Positions 45,441-57,923 are shown, counted from the first letter of the stretch. The stretch is 64,000 nt of DNA from Phellopilus nigrolimitatus (GCA_021029095.1 JAJOHG010000009.1:558001-622000), one strand, 5' to 3'. Notes: a model not told the origin generated them from the sequence alone. Program-made: numbers and translations.

Positions 45441-46800
45441 GTTAATGTGTGTATTGTAAGTTTTGAAATTCTTAATGAAGTTGTCTTACTAGAATAGGGA
45501 GAAAACTATCGCATTGCAGAAGTTGTCTTCAGTTCCTCTTCGGACGCAGGAAGTTTTCATGTGAGCCAAATTCTCAATACATCGACTCTTGTTCTGGGTT
45601 ACGGGATACATCTCGCTCTGGATTCTCACAAATTTGGTGAAGTCGGTCGGTCTATATCAGACTTCTATGCGCCGATCCGTGCCTGATACTTCTGCGACTG
45701 TTCGAAGTTTGTTTGAGCCTGTTTGAGTTGCTCCTTCGACTCTATGGGGAATGTTATTTGTAAAGACGGTCGTACTGATGATCATCGAAACCAAAAGTTC
45801 ATTGGATTTTCGGCATGGCCAAAAAACAAATTGGTTCCTTTATTGATATTGTTTCAGTCTGTGTTTTCGCCCCTCCGCCTTTCTCATCGGTGAAATCGAT
45901 GCAGAGTATGTAGATCAGTCGCCCCATTTGGCGGACCGAGCATTTGTAATGTTTTGCTATCTTCCATCATTTGCAAGTCCGCCTCTGTTTGCAAGTCTCA
46001 GTGCCTGGCTGCTTGGTGTTGCAACGTACAGGCCTAGCGTCGTAAATTCCGCTCAAAATACCCAGGCCCTCGAATTTCACGGTGTTACAAGGGTTTCTGT
46101 AAAGGGAAACACCGGCAGCCGAACAACCGGCCGACTCACCAACCACGAAGCATTAACCAATCCCCCAATTATTTAGCTAAGTCATAGTAATGCAGCCATT
46201 TCTACATGAGAATGGGGAGCAGGAAAATAGCATTGGTCGTCCATGGTTTTTAGCATTGACAATGCCTTTTTTCATGATTTTTAAAAACGTGTTTCCATAA
46301 GTGGACTATCCTTTACGCCTGTTATGGAATTTCGGCAGCCACATGTTGGTGCTTCGCTACGAAAGTACAAGCACAACTCAACCAACTGCTTTCACCTGGA
46401 ATGCTGTATACCCAGTACCCAATGCCCTTGTTTTGCCTGTGGGTTATGCTTACCTTGCGTGATCCTATCAATGTCTCCATGGGTCTACGAAATACCAATT
46501 TCGTCATGCCTGCTCCCAGCATGATCGCGCCGGTCGTATCGATACCAATTGGAAGACCCTGGTCGTGTTCAAGGTACAAGTGCCTTCCTATATATCAAAG
46601 CAATGTGCTTCGAAGCCGAATATAAGGATGCGCAGAGCGCACTCTCCACTAGCCTTCAGACTTCGTTCAACCTGCGCCTCGCCCCGCAGAACTCGCCTCA
46701 GCCGATTTTTCTCCTGTCAATCCCTTCGTTGCTTAGCTTTTTTGCAAGCTCGTCTCTTAACACCTCTCATTTGCCTATTCGCTCTCTGCACCTTATAAAA
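45441..46800. other. Intergenic, nothing recognised
   Basis: 1.36 kb. Short frames on both strands have no family motif. From about 46650 the sequence becomes CT-rich, as in strong fungal promoters, and a TATAAAA lies at the start of the next gene, too close to the ATG to act as its TATA box. Confidence 0.5.
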
Positions 46801-47299
46801 ATGTTCTTGTTCCGCTCCTCCTTCATTACTGCGGCTTTCGTCTGCGTCATTACGATTGTCAGCCAGTGCGCGACCGGTACGTGCATTATTCAGGGTTTTT
46901 TTTTTAAAAACCGAGCTGAACAATCCACCTTATAGTGTTTGCCGCTCCTCAGCTCGGAATGAGGCCCTATCTCCATGTCTACGGGGTCGAAGAATCCGGC
47001 TCCGCCCTCGATGTCAGTTCGTTGCCGTCTGCCACTGTGGCTGTCGAACCTTCTGCCACACTGTCCAGTGCGGCTGAGTCTACAGAGACAGTTGAAGCGA
47101 CACAGCCTCCAGACTCCGGTGGTGATACAGTAAGTATCCTATGTTGCATTTTCCTTATTGCGCAACCGTTTTTGACATCCAATCGACTCTGCAGCAAACA
47201 GAAGCAGCAGTGCAAACAAATGGTGCTTTCTCTCCCACATCAGGGATCGGCATAGCTCTCTTCGTTGGCTCAGTCACTGCCGTACTTCAGATAATCTGA
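46801..47299 (+). CDS. Small secreted, probably GPI-anchored, Ser/Thr-rich protein
   Basis: Exons 46801-46876, 46936-47129 and 47195-47299 join in frame to 124 residues. The N-terminus MFLFRSSFITAAFVCVITI is a clear signal peptide. The middle is a Ser/Thr/Ala/Glu-rich spacer (SATLSSAAESTETVEATQ). The last 20 residues (GIGIALFVGSVTAVLQII) are hydrophobic with no charged residue after them, the usual GPI-attachment signal, with small residues SGIG just before. Function unknown; such proteins decorate fungal cell walls or act as small effectors. The CT-rich upstream region suggests good expression. Confidence 0.75.
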
Positions 47300-47759
47300 G
47301 ATATCTGACCACAACACCTTTATGTAGAATTATTGTATCAGTCGAAAGATTCCTCTTGTATCGCGTCACCACCATCTCTCTACTTCCCGCAGACCCCCAT
47401 CTTTTCTTCAAGGAAACTCTCCTTCCCATCGTTGGAATCATTAATTCCTTTCTTTCTCTCTCTGTCAAGTCGCTTTTAATGGATTCGTGCTGTCTTCGCT
47501 GTGTACCCTGTCCTTTTTATTGTCTTGCTCATTGTTTTGCCCTGGACTCGGATCCCGGCTTGTTTTGTTTATTCGTATCGTGTATGGCTCCCTGTATTTA
47601 TAGTGGACCGTGCGCGGAACAGCGCGCGAGTCAACTAGATTACTGTCCTTTTACTGCCGACTGTTGTTTCATGCCTCTGGCAGGCACGTCTTGCGCCTCA
47701 ACCTGTATCCTTAGTGTTTTGTGCAATAGAGAACTATTTTCCATGTCTGCGAGACAGCA
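47300..47759. other. Intergenic, nothing recognised
   Basis: T- and C-rich sequence after the small secreted gene; the plus-strand frame through here and into the lipase pseudogene is treated as noise. Confidence 0.4.
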
Positions 47760-49436
47760 ATGGTCTGAACTACTGAAGTTTGGAAGTTCAAGTGGTCGAC
47801 GACATGCCGTAAGGCACCCTCCCCGACCTTCCGCGCCGACATCGTTTCGAGTCGCGGCACACGGTATACGCGTGCGAGCTTCGCACAGGATTAATCCGCA
47901 CGAGATGCTTCTACAGTTTGGACAAACGATTGAGACGGTGGACCATGGAAATCTGTTGCGGAGTGAGACTGGGGTGCTGCGGCTGCTTAGATACTTGAGG
48001 GGAGACCAGAGGTGTCATGAGTCTGTGCTCCGTCGATACAGACGGGTGTTCCCATTTGAGCGCCATCAATGCCGGTAGCCGTCTCGACAAGACCCATGAC
48101 GGTGCTCTCCGCCTTTCTTTCCACTCTTGCGACGGCCATGAACAGTATCTCTCAGAAGATGAGTCTTTCTCAAGCGCCTTGATCCTCGAGCGCGACTTTC
48201 GGGCCGCCAACGTCAGGCGTGCTACGGCGAAGCCGATGAAGATAGGAGCAAACAAGGGACGAAGCGGATATATCAACTAGACGAAGAGAGCGTCAGTAGA
48301 GAGCGACTGGGAAGGATTTCAGACCATATTGTGAGGGAAGACAACGAATATAAGGTGGTATCAGAGAATTCTTCCTCTCTGGTTGCTCTGACAGTGCCAT
48401 TGGCTTCCACGATTTCAATATAAACCTCATCCAATTCACTGGGCCGAGGTCAGAAAGTTGGCATGTATGAGGCACGAAGTTGCCTAAGAATTTACACGTC
48501 AATTCCAGAAGTTTCGTCTGCAAAAAATAGGTCTTGCGTCTCGATGGCCCCAGTCATGTAAGGCACATGTATATCGTTCACTTTATTTCAGACGTCAGCA
48601 TACCCTTTATTATAATTTATTGAGCCAAGACGAAACTCACGCATTTGCATAAACTGTAAAATTCCGAAAAATACTGAAATAGGGGCGCTCACCAGGGCCA
48701 GCCATGACCTCTAGCAGCGGCGTCTTTGTATTTCTTTCCGTCTTCTGCGAAGAGTTTTCAATATACCAGTTATCCGCGAGGAGGAATTGATGTCCTGTCC
48801 TGGATAAAATTCTGCGGCCGCTTAAAGAGAAGAGTGTGTATCACACCAAGATAGTGGGGAGAGCCAAGTGCGGTGTTGCGATGGTTATGAAGCTTATGGG
48901 CTCCATGCCCGCATCCCCACTGACGGATGTAGTGCCATCTGAATTAAAAAAAGCCTTTCTGGTATAAAATACTAAGGGGAATTGAATATACGTAAGATAA
49001 CACCATTTTCATGCCAATAGTTAAATCACGCACTCTACAAGATAGCGGCGAACTAGGCCGCCCATACTATAGCCTATCGCGGAGAATCTATTGACCGTAC
49101 GACCATTGGTTTTGGGATTCTTCACCCTAATTTGGACCCATTCAATTGTGAATGCGGGGGCTCCACGGGTTTGAGGTTTAGATAACTCCCTCGCGCTACA
49201 CGTTCAACTCCCCAGTCGATTCCATTCTACGTCGCATTGTTCGAAATACTTGTTGAAAGAGATACATCTATACTGTGTGTTACATTGGCGCCCGTGTCTT
49301 CTGTGCGGCGTCTCGTCTCTTCGGCGGCAACCTCCTGAGTTATGTTTGTGCTTCTTCAGCCCAGTAAGGTGTCCCGGTTGCCCCGTAGGCCGTGCATTAG
49401 GACTACATGATGGACTGGAAGGGCGGTATTGTCCAT
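47760..49436 (-). pseudogene. Decayed DUF676 lipase (YOR059C/ROG1-like)
   Basis: Read on the minus strand, all landmarks of this alpha/beta-hydrolase family occur in order: ATG at 49436 with HHVVLMHGLRGN, then GIDWGVERV, the nucleophile elbow IGYSMGGLVRRYL (Ser codon 49066-49068), SFITIATPHLALP, ILSRTGHQFLLADNW, TPLLEVMAGP, VYANA, VNDIHVPYMTGAIET, a C-terminal membrane stretch PLFAPIFIGFAVARL, INPVRSSHAYTVCRDSKR and GEGALRHVVDHLNF. They are spread over shifted frames. In-frame TGA at 48841-48843 and TAG at 47911-47913 interrupt otherwise continuous similarity, and several joins need frame changes that no intron explains. It is an old gene in decay. Edges are approximate. Confidence 0.8.
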
Positions 49437-50034
49437 TATAGAGCACCAAGATTGAAAGTAGACTAGAGCTGCAGAAGATGAATGGCTTGCTGAAAAAAAC
49501 GAAACGCTGTCCTATGCGACGGTTCTTCAGGCAATGGCGAAACTGCTATATCCGAAATAATAAGATTTCTGCGTGCCCGCAAGCTCCGTGACATTCTGCT
49601 CGAACGCATTGCTTCGATTTGGCAAGAAAAGAAAAAGAAAAGGTAGATGTGAGAGTTTTCTGACAGCCAGAATAACAGTTGTTGATGGCAACGGCCTTTC
49701 GCGCGGCGAATTGTAGTTTAATTATGTAACCACCATATGTTTGTCATCTGATGCCACACTCTCGTCGTGTCAGGTCGAGGCGTTTGGGAACTTTTTTTTT
49801 TTCTGCCGTGTCAAAGGAAGCGCATTGCCTTGAAGAACTCAATGGCGCTTTATCCGCCGGAGTGATTCGTATTTCCTCGCTCCGCAGTGGCCATATTGTC
49901 AGATTGCGATCATCTTCACATTGAATAGCAATGAAACTGCGTACATGTATTCTATGCCGGCTGAGCTTTCCTCCTGCAAATGCAGTTGAAGTTGTCATAA
50001 CGACTGTAATGTCATAAGGCATTAATCTTATATG
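49437..50034. other. Intergenic, nothing recognised
   Basis: Spacer upstream of the pseudogene, ending at the MITE. No coding pattern. Confidence 0.4.
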
Positions 50035-50204
50035 TAATGCATAGGGTTAGGCGCAATTCGGCTGCATGCCCCGCTCGGCTGCACGAGTTAGCTAACTTTT
50101 GGCGGGTGGGAAAATTTTAAAAGTTAGCTAACTGCCGGTTACCCCCGCCAAAAGTTAACTAAAAGTTAGCTAACTCGTGCAGCCGAGCGGGCCCTAATGC
50201 ATAG
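50035..50204. mobile_element. Palindromic MITE with 10-bp target duplication
   Basis: TAATGCATAG at 50035-50044 is repeated at 50195-50204 and flanks a 150-bp palindromic unit. The arms share CCGCTCGGCTGCACGAG then TTAGCTAACTTTT as inverted repeats (about 50070-50100 and 50160-50190). The centre is imperfectly symmetrical, with extra AGTTAACT copies. The left end extends about 20 bp beyond the symmetrical arm and starts GGTTAGG. No coding capacity. The long target duplication suggests a hAT- or Mutator-like mobiliser; family unassigned. Confidence 0.8.
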
Positions 50205-50715
50205 ACTTTTGGCACATTTTGACGTTTTTACCTACACTGTGCATCATTAGAAGCCCAGTTCCAGTCTGAATGCTCATTTCGACTCTGGTGTGACCTTTTC
50301 GCTCGGTCTTTAACTTCGGCCAAATCGTAACTCTCCTGGTAGCATTAGCTTAGGGTTGGAGTACCTTTGTTTAGTAATAAATAAATAGTATATGCGCATG
50401 TAAGCGCTTCCGTGAGTGGGACCAAGTATGGGCTTAGCGCCCTATTTATTCGGTTTCTCGTGCTTCAATCATGAATAATTCTTTCAATGCATAGGTCTGA
50501 AGCGGGAACCACCCTTATGCGTTATGATAATTTCAACTGTACGGTCCGTCGGTGTTTTTTCCGCAGCTTTCACTTCTCTCTCAACCTAGTTCAGATTGGT
50601 AATTCAGCATTACGAGTTTCTGGCCGGCCGGCGCCGCATTTCAACAAGTTCTTCATATAAAAACATGGAGCGAAGCAGACTATAACAGTGCTAACCCCCA
50701 CTCATCTGATTAGCT
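50205..50715. other. Upstream region of the second P450
   Basis: No gene seen. Presumably contains the promoter of the P450 starting at 50716. Confidence 0.4.
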
Positions 50716-52842
50716 ATGGATATCCTGTCGAATCTGAGCTCTGTTGACCTTTTTCTTCTCGTATCCGGAGGATGGCTTGTTTACAAGGTTGCACAGACCG
50801 TGCGCATGCGATCAAAAATGACAAAACTACATGGTCCTCCCGCGAGTAGCTGGTTATTTGGTGTTTCCAAAGACGTATTTCTTGGCGACTCGGGTGAAAT
50901 ATACGAAAAGTGGGCAGAGGAATTTGGACCGGTTTACCAGATTCCAGGTCCCTTCGGCTCTCGTCGCACTGTCTTAGTAGATGCGAAGGCCATTGCTCAC
51001 TATTTCTCGAAAGAGACGTTTATCTATGTGCACAGCGCGTTCTCGAAGCAGGCTACTTCTAATATAGTGAGTAGATACCTACTTTTTGCCCGCCTCCTAT
51101 AATTGACTCTGGCTTCAATAGATTGGCAAGGGACTTCTGTGGGCCGAGGGTGAAAGCCATCGAAGGTGACTTGTTAATCCGAGTGATTAGACAGACAACT
51201 AAAGCTGTTAAATCAGACAACGCAGGACTCTCGCTCCGGCTTTTAGTAATGCCGCTATCCGGAATTTGACACCAGTATTTTTCGACTCCGGGTACAAGGT
51301 TGATTGTTTTTCCTTTTGTTTCGTTCATTCAATCTCTAAATGCCGCGCAGGTCAAAACTGCGTGGGATGCAGCTATATCTTCTTCTGACGAAGCCATCAT
51401 TGACGTCCAGAAATGGTATGCTATCTTCTGCGTTATATGTTGGAACTTGTTCGTATTGAACACCTTCGCAGGATGAACTGCGTCTCGCTTGACAGCATCG
51501 GGATCGCGGGGTTCGGACATGATTTCGGTGAACTTGACGGTCATCATTCTGAGGTTGGAGAGATGTTCGACTCCTTCGGAACACTCCCTCAGCGAGGCAT
51601 CTCCATGATACTCCCCCTCCTCAGCCAAGTCTTGCCGTTTCTCTTGAAGATTCCGACGACCCGTACACGCCTTATAAAAAAGCTGCACCGTAGTATGGAA
51701 GAGATCGCTAAAGTACTTCTGATGAGGAGCCGCAAGGAGAAGGAGGCAGGAGCGTCTGGCGGCAACGAGTCTGGTCGGTCGATCATTGGCGCGTTGAGTA
51801 CGTGTTTCTCCTTTATTGATAAATGAAAAAGCACTTATTCGTTATGTTAGTCAAAGCAGAGAACGCAGATTCCGAACTACGGCTTACTGCGGATGAGGCG
51901 TTAGCACAGGTGTGTTAATTTAGGTCTTTATAGAGATAGAGTACAGACCGCATTCTTCTTTAGATGAAGGTTTTCCTTTTGGCGGGCTACGAAACGACGT
52001 CTAGTGAGTTATATCATCTTAACTGTTCATTTATTTGTTGATGGCCTCCTGATAGTCAGCCTCACGTGGGCTTTGATTGAGCTATCTCTTCATCCGGAGA
52101 AGCAGGATAGGCTGCGCGCAGAGCTTGCGGACTTCTCCGCAAAGGATCCGACATATGAGCAAATCACGAACGGCCTTCCGTATCTTGATGCTGTCCTGCG
52201 CGAAACCCTCCGCACACATCCGCCTGTAATGCAGACTGGTCGAGTTGTGCGTTTGCTAAAGGCCTGAGCAGCGTGAAACGAAGAACTCACCGTTTGCACT
52301 TTTTTTCCCGCCCAGGCTGCTTGTGACGACGTCATTCCTCTCAGCGCGCCGGTGACGACGCCCTCGGGAGAGACCATCGACGACATCTTCATGGCCCGCG
52401 GCGCAAGCCTCATAGTGCCTATACGATGCGTTAACTGCTCCGAAGCTATCTGGGGGCCTGACGCGAAGGATTTCAAGCCCGAGCGGTGGCTCGATGGCGA
52501 GGCAGGCCTGACGGCTAAGGCGAAGGAAACGACGGGGTACCATCATCTGTTGACCTTCGGTGACGGTCCAAGGACGTGCCTTGGGCGTGCCTTTGCGGTT
52601 GCTGAGTTCAAGGTGACGTCGGGCTGTTATTTAAACCGAAACCGAGCTATCCACTGACTGTATCAAACTGCCCGCTCTTCTTCTAGTCTGTTTTGTCTGT
52701 TCTTATTCGCAACTACGTTTTCGCTATGCGCGATGGACCGGATACTAAAGTGGAGAAAGTCAACACTATCCTTCCCCGCCCGAAGGTCTCCGGCGAAAAG
52801 GGAAATGCCATGCCTATGCGTGTGCGGCGCTTCGAGTATTAG
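50716..52842 (+). CDS. Cytochrome P450 monooxygenase (second)
   Basis: ER-bound haem-thiolate monooxygenase. The ATG at 50716 gives a hydrophobic anchor (SSVDLFLLVSGGWLVYKV) and the hinge KLHGPPAS. Motifs in order: GLLWAEGESHRRQRRTLAPAF at the C-helix (spliced), I-helix FLLAGYETTS, K-helix ExxR in LRETLRTHPP, PERW in DFKPERWLD and haem loop FGDGPRTCLG with the Cys ligand. The C-terminus MPMRVRRFEY ends with TAG at 52840-52842. About eight short introns. The I-helix has Tyr-Glu-Thr-Thr where many P450s have Asp-Thr-Thr. Substrate and CYP family unassigned; it is distinct from the P450 at 21-23 kb. Confidence 0.92.
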
Positions 52843-53710
52843 CTGCTCGATTGGTGGCCAGGCCAGGTGGTTACCTTCCGTAATCCGTCTAATTTGATTG
52901 ACATAGCCAGGAGTTCGTTTTGGAGATGAGAGGGACTACATGAGAGACGGTACAAGGACTTATATGCACGTTTCAAAAGCTGATTTGGGTCTTTAAGTTG
53001 TCGATTTGACTGTTCTTGCGTTACTGTAAATGTTTATTCATGGCCAATCTAGGATCGCTTATTAAATATTATAGATAAGGTCTTGTATTGACCGCAAGTT
53101 TCAGAGTGGTGTAGACACAACCATTCCTGATAAGAATGATGCTCTTAGTGGGTCCTCATCGCGAGTCCGATTATGTAGCCTGTCAATCATGGATGTGGAT
53201 GAGTCGTGCTGATGCGCTTGCACGGCCGAAACATATCACTGTTAATGTCAGTGATCGAAAGAAAAACTCGAAAGAGATGGCGAAGACAGAGCTTGCCTCC
53301 TGCATTTATGCAGTACGTTTCTAAACGTGCCCCGTGAGTGAAGTTCAAATGGTCGAACACAGCACCGACGTCCAGGATTCCGAATAACGCACGGCGAAAT
53401 GGTGACCTGAATAATATTTAAATTATCAAAAACCCACAAGATTAAAAATTTGATTGACCGACTTCATTACATTAGCATTTTATCGCATTTGGACTCAACG
53501 TAGAAATTGTATGAATCGATCTAAATAAAACCTTTATAGATACAATAGTGGTTGCGCCGAAAAAATAATATAAACAAGAGCAAAAGCAATCCAAAGCAAC
53601 GAAATGAACGTGGTTCATGGTGAAAAACAGAAACGAAACTTAATGCAAATAAAAATATAAGTCTGTCATAAGTGTGTCATTATAAGTTTGCACCTGTCTC
53701 TGTTATGTGC
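52843..53710. other. Intergenic between convergent genes
   Basis: AT-rich, increasingly so after 53400. No gene, RNA or repeat recognised. Confidence 0.5.
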
Positions 53711-55440
53711 CTAGTCATTATTCGTTTTTATTTTTCGCGCTTGGAGTAATCGCGCCGCAAGTTCGGCCAGCCTCTTTTGCGTCGCAGACAACTTGAGGTA
53801 TGTTATAGACGCTTCGACGGCACGGTTAACAGCCATCCAATCGTCGAGGACGATGTCCTCGAGGCCTTCTGGATTAAAGCGGAAGTACGCGCACGTCTGC
53901 GCGAAGCGTTCCTCCAGGCGCGCGTGCACACCTTCAGCGTCTGTGCTGATATGCGCGAAGGTGCGGAGAATGTCGAGCATGCCTGTGATTCCGGAGCGCG
54001 AGCGAGGTACACCCGGGCGGTACGGGTTCTCATTGCGTCTCCCAGTCCCAAGCGAGATGAACGTATGTGCGTATGCGCTGGGCCCGTAAAGCTGCGTGAG
54101 CTGCTTGAGCGCGAGTTCGGCGGGGTTGTTGTAGCCGACGCCGCCGTCGATGTAAGCACGCCCGGCGTGTTCCGTTGGGTGGAAGTAGGTCGGCGCGGCG
54201 GATGTTGCTAGAGCCGCAGTGACGATGGATACGTCGTCCTTCTGGTCGAAAGACGGAAACGAGTCCGAGCTTTTCGAGGGATCTACGAAGGAAGGACTAT
54301 ATGAGGTGAAGACGGTTGGCTTCAAGATATCAGCGGTGTCGATCGTGACAACGAAGACTGGACACTGAGATTGATCGGTGCTCCCGTCTTCAGCTTTTAG
54401 CGGTGCCTCAGCATTCCCCAGAGCCGCCTTGACAGTCCGTGCATATATCCTGCGTTGTTTCTTTGTTGAGTGCTGCGAGTTCGTGAACAGCCACCACAGT
54501 CCCTTCAACTTCCTACCCCCGAACAACAACTTCGGCATTTTCATGTAGATATCCACTACCCTCTCCAACGGGAGACCCAGGCGCACGTACATGAGTGCCG
54601 CCACACCACCCGTTGACGTTCCTCCGACGAGGTCAAGGAGCGACCGAACATCGACGCCACGCGGAAGGTGATCCTGCAATGCGAGCAAAAATAGAGGAGC
54701 GAAAATGCCGCGCACACCTCCACCGTCAAGCGTGAGAACAGCTTTCGCATCTGTAGACGACGGTGGACGGAGCGGCGAGGGGGCGTAGGGCGGGAGCAGT
54801 GGGACGGAAGAAGACGATGCAGATGTCGAGGAGGACGACGGAATTGGGTCATGAGCAATGTTCGGATAAATATAGCCGCAATGTTTCGCACACGGGCAGT
54901 CGGTTGTCGATAATGCTGTCGACGAAGTGGTTCTTACTGAAGAAGTTGAGATTCGTACGCTGCGTCCACGGGGCATGAGCCGTTTGCCTTTCACGGAGGA
55001 TGCGCTGGATGAGGTCCTGGGTCTTGGACTCCGTGTGTAAGTTGGGAAGACATAGCCGAAGTCATCGACGAAATCATCTGTAGATTCAGTAGTCGGTACT
55101 GGTGAAGCTGTCACACTAGAAAAAGTTGGAGCTCGTGCAATGCGAGCAGGCGTCATGGGTCGGGGACCTCTCACGACATGCAGTCTGAATGACGAGCATT
55201 CCTGCCGCTGGGTTGTCGTACGCGAGATGAAGGCATCGACGAACGTCGGTTCGCTATTCATGCGAGTTTCCACGTTCAAATTTTGGGATTTTGGGCCCTG
55301 AAGAACAAATATGAAGATTGAGTAAAGAACAAATTGTTGGTCGGACGTACCGCGCTGTTACCAGAAGGGAATAACATGTCTTTAACATACTCAGGAGATG
55401 GTGGTTGGAATGCGAGCGAGGAAACTACAGCCTGAACCAT
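53711..55440 (-). CDS. Patatin-like phospholipase
   Basis: Acyl hydrolase of the patatin family with a Ser-Asp dyad. Exon 1 (55440-55351, MVQAVVSSLAFQPPSPEYV) joins in frame to 55297-53711 for 558 residues; the start is chosen because the frame further upstream has no ATG. Residues up to about 220 are Ser/Thr/Pro-rich and probably disordered. The catalytic domain begins with the oxyanion loop LDGGGVRGI, followed by the nucleophile motif GGTSTGG, an ATSAAPTYF block and the catalytic Asp in YIDGGVGYNNP. The C-terminus is helical, ending ARLLQARKIKTNND. Such enzymes act on membrane or storage lipids, sometimes in incompatibility reactions; no NACHT or repeat domain is fused here. The large opposite-strand frames are shadows. 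Confidence 0.92.
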
Positions 55441-56118
55441 AAGTTGTTGTGTTTGTACGCAAGTTGCGCAAGCAAAGAGGTTGTGGCTGACTCGAGCAGA
55501 AAATAAGGAACAATGCGCAGTGGAGTTTGGGCTTGAATATCGTGGGGGCAATGAACGGGCTATCACGGAGCAATCGTCTCCCAATTTAAAGCCCGGTATC
55601 GGTCAAAGCAAAGCTGCACCGTTTCAGCTCATCAACGCCGATTCCACAGGCCACTGGCTTTGAGACCAAAGAAGGCTCAGTAAGCGACAAAAGGTCGTGG
55701 AATTTTTTTGATTTGGGGTATCCTGTCCACAGCATTGTCGATCGAAGGTGCAAGGTAAGTACGAGCTCGAGGCTAAGGGGAGTCTTCACTAGCTGATCCT
55801 CAGATCCCGCCAAGTTGCGTACCTCCGATTTGGCAGGCAGGAGCATCGTATACAGACGTTATTCGCGAAGTTGTATCTGTCTTTCAAAAGAGATTTCGTG
55901 AACAATAGGAGTGCGAGCCGAATTGATACACGTGTTACCGCATATGGTACAATTTGATACACAGCAATTGGCTCACTACATACGCACACGTTGCAAAACA
56001 AGAGCAGGATACTGATAGCACTATAGCATAGCAGGAAATAAAAACAAAGGGGAAGAAAGATGCGAGGGAAAAGCACGAAAGGAAAGCGCGAAAAGCATGC
56101 GATAGGAAAGGAGGAAGT
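55441..56118. other. Intergenic, nothing recognised
   Basis: Spacer between two minus-strand genes, combining the patatin promoter and the 3' UTR of the hypothetical gene. Confidence 0.5.
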
Positions 56119-57370
56119 TCAGATAAAAGCGCCGAAAAATCCCTTTGTGGATGAAACGTGTTGCACACGGGATTTGCTGAGAGGCTGTGGCGAGGCTCCG
56201 GCGAGAGCGTTGGTGCAAGGAACGAGTGGCATACGCAAACCCATGGGGGATACGTTGACGGAGGCATACGCCGGCGTACCGAATCGAACCGGAGTCACGT
56301 TTTGCAATAGCGCATGCCCTTGAGTAATCCTTGCCATAGTTCGGAAAGTCGAGCTCTTTGACGGCGGCGAGTTCTCTCCCACAAATGGCGAACCGGGCAA
56401 TTTGCGGTATAAGATCTGCGTTGGATTATTCGAGGTCGTGCCCAGGCGGTTTAACGGTGCTCGGCTCGGCTTCAGCTTCTGGCGCTGCTTGCGCTCGTCG
56501 AAGCAATAGATGGCCTCTTTCTGTCCAGGGATGCGCACCTTCGGGATGCGTTCGAGGCGTCTGCCCCACATGCATACGCCCTTTGCCGTTGCAGCCTGAA
56601 TGAAGGGAGTCAGTAACAGAGCCATGTCTATATTAACCTCAGGTTAGACGCACCTGCTCCGATTCAATGAGACTATAGTCGACAGCAAAAGGCATTTCGA
56701 TAGTTCTGAAATCGGGTGCGATAGACTTCGGTGCTACTGCCGGACTGTGGACCATAGCACTCGAGTTGAATTTGACTACTGGACTATGAGAGGACGGCGA
56801 ATCCCAGATTGCTTGTTTAGTCGACGCCACAAAATACTCCTTCTCCTCCTCGGTAACGGTGTAAGCAGCCGAGTTGGGAGAACCAGGATTTGGTGCGGAC
56901 GCGTTGTCATCTATATGAATCGTATGGTTCAACGCAGCGTGCGCCACACTGATGAAAAGGGACGTTATCCACTCGAGAATCCTGCTGTATGGCAAGCCGT
57001 CTTCCTCGACCTCCAATGAATGGATATCGTCGGAAAAGCTCATACTAACAGCATCACGGCTTTGAGCTGGCATGCTTTCCTCCAAGCGCTCGATATCGTG
57101 TGAGTCGCAGGTCAGATAACCGGAGGTCGATACACTAGCGGAAGAGACCGAGATAGACATGTCGGAGAGTGCATCAGAACCGAAAGCGGAGACGGATGAT
57201 GCCAGCGTTCCAAGATCTCCAGAAAATTCGGATAGCGAGGACGGGGATCTGTCGGTCCACAGAAACCTCGTTCTGGAGCAGTATTCGGGAGACTCCCATT
57301 CGTACCTGTCGGTCGCGTAGGATTGGAGAAACGCAGACATAGATTGTTTCCTAGTCATCGCAGTCGCCAT
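56119..57370 (-). CDS. Hypothetical Ser-rich protein
   Basis: Function not recognised. Exons 57370-56654 and 56595-56119 join in frame to 397 residues; the ATG at 57370 opens MATAMTRKQSMSAFLQSY. The first exon is rich in Ser and acidic residues with a moderately hydrophobic helical segment (RILEWITSLFISVAHAAL) in the middle. The second is basic with blocks KGVCMWGRRLERIPKVRIPG and RKLPGSPFVGENSPPSKSS, which look conserved. No signal peptide or known motif. A possible further 5' exon near 57742 (MDALFLVGLLASELLL) would extend the N-terminus, but no splice join could be proved. Confidence 0.65.
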
Positions 57371-57918
57371 GGTTGTGCACCCAGTGTCCTCAATGATGCA
57401 GGGCGGCGAGTCGAGCAAGGCTTCAAGGACCAGGTGTCGCCACAGAGAAAAAGAGGAGTGAGGCAGGCAATTGCCTTTACAGAGACGTTGAGGCTGACGG
57501 TCGCCGAAGCTTAAGGTCTAGACTCCAAACTACAGCCTATTACCGATTGCAAGTGCAGGGAACGAGGCTGGCAGATGGTCCGAGTTCTTCTCTTTTGCGG
57601 CTGACTTGAAGTTGAGTCGCTCGAGTCGCCGAGCGCTTTTGACTTCACCGGGTTCGAAGAACCCAGCTTCCACGATACCTCCGATCGTGTTGGGATAAGA
57701 GCAGTTCAGAAGCAAGCAAACCAACAAGAAAAAGAGCGTCCATAGTGTTACTTTGCATGTCCAGCCTTGAACCAGCTAGCGGCGCCCAGGAAGCAAAGTT
57801 GATGTGGCGAGGCTCGCGGACAAACATAATAAGAAGAGGTCAGCACATCTCCAATAGGGCGATACTGCAACAGCTAATGCAAGCGGAGGAAAAAGTAAAA
57901 ACAAGACTAACGGCAAGG
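57371..57918. other. Intergenic region up to the retrotransposon
   Basis: Upstream region of the hypothetical gene, cut by the retrotransposon insertion. A short minus-strand frame starting at 57742 has a hydrophobic N-terminus and could be a missing first exon or a small secreted peptide. Confidence 0.4.
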
Positions 57919-57923
57919 AAGCG

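Noticed and set aside
47356..48078. 240-codon plus-strand frame rich in Cys
   Set aside because: Overlaps the lipase pseudogene on the other strand and is low-complexity; no signal peptide or family pattern.
53777..54211. 144-codon plus-strand frame in the patatin gene
   Set aside because: Antisense to the catalytic domain, whose motifs are unambiguous on the minus strand.
56270..56330. GGTTCGATTCGG on the minus strand resembling a tRNA T arm
   Set aside because: It is inside the second exon of the hypothetical gene and does not fold.
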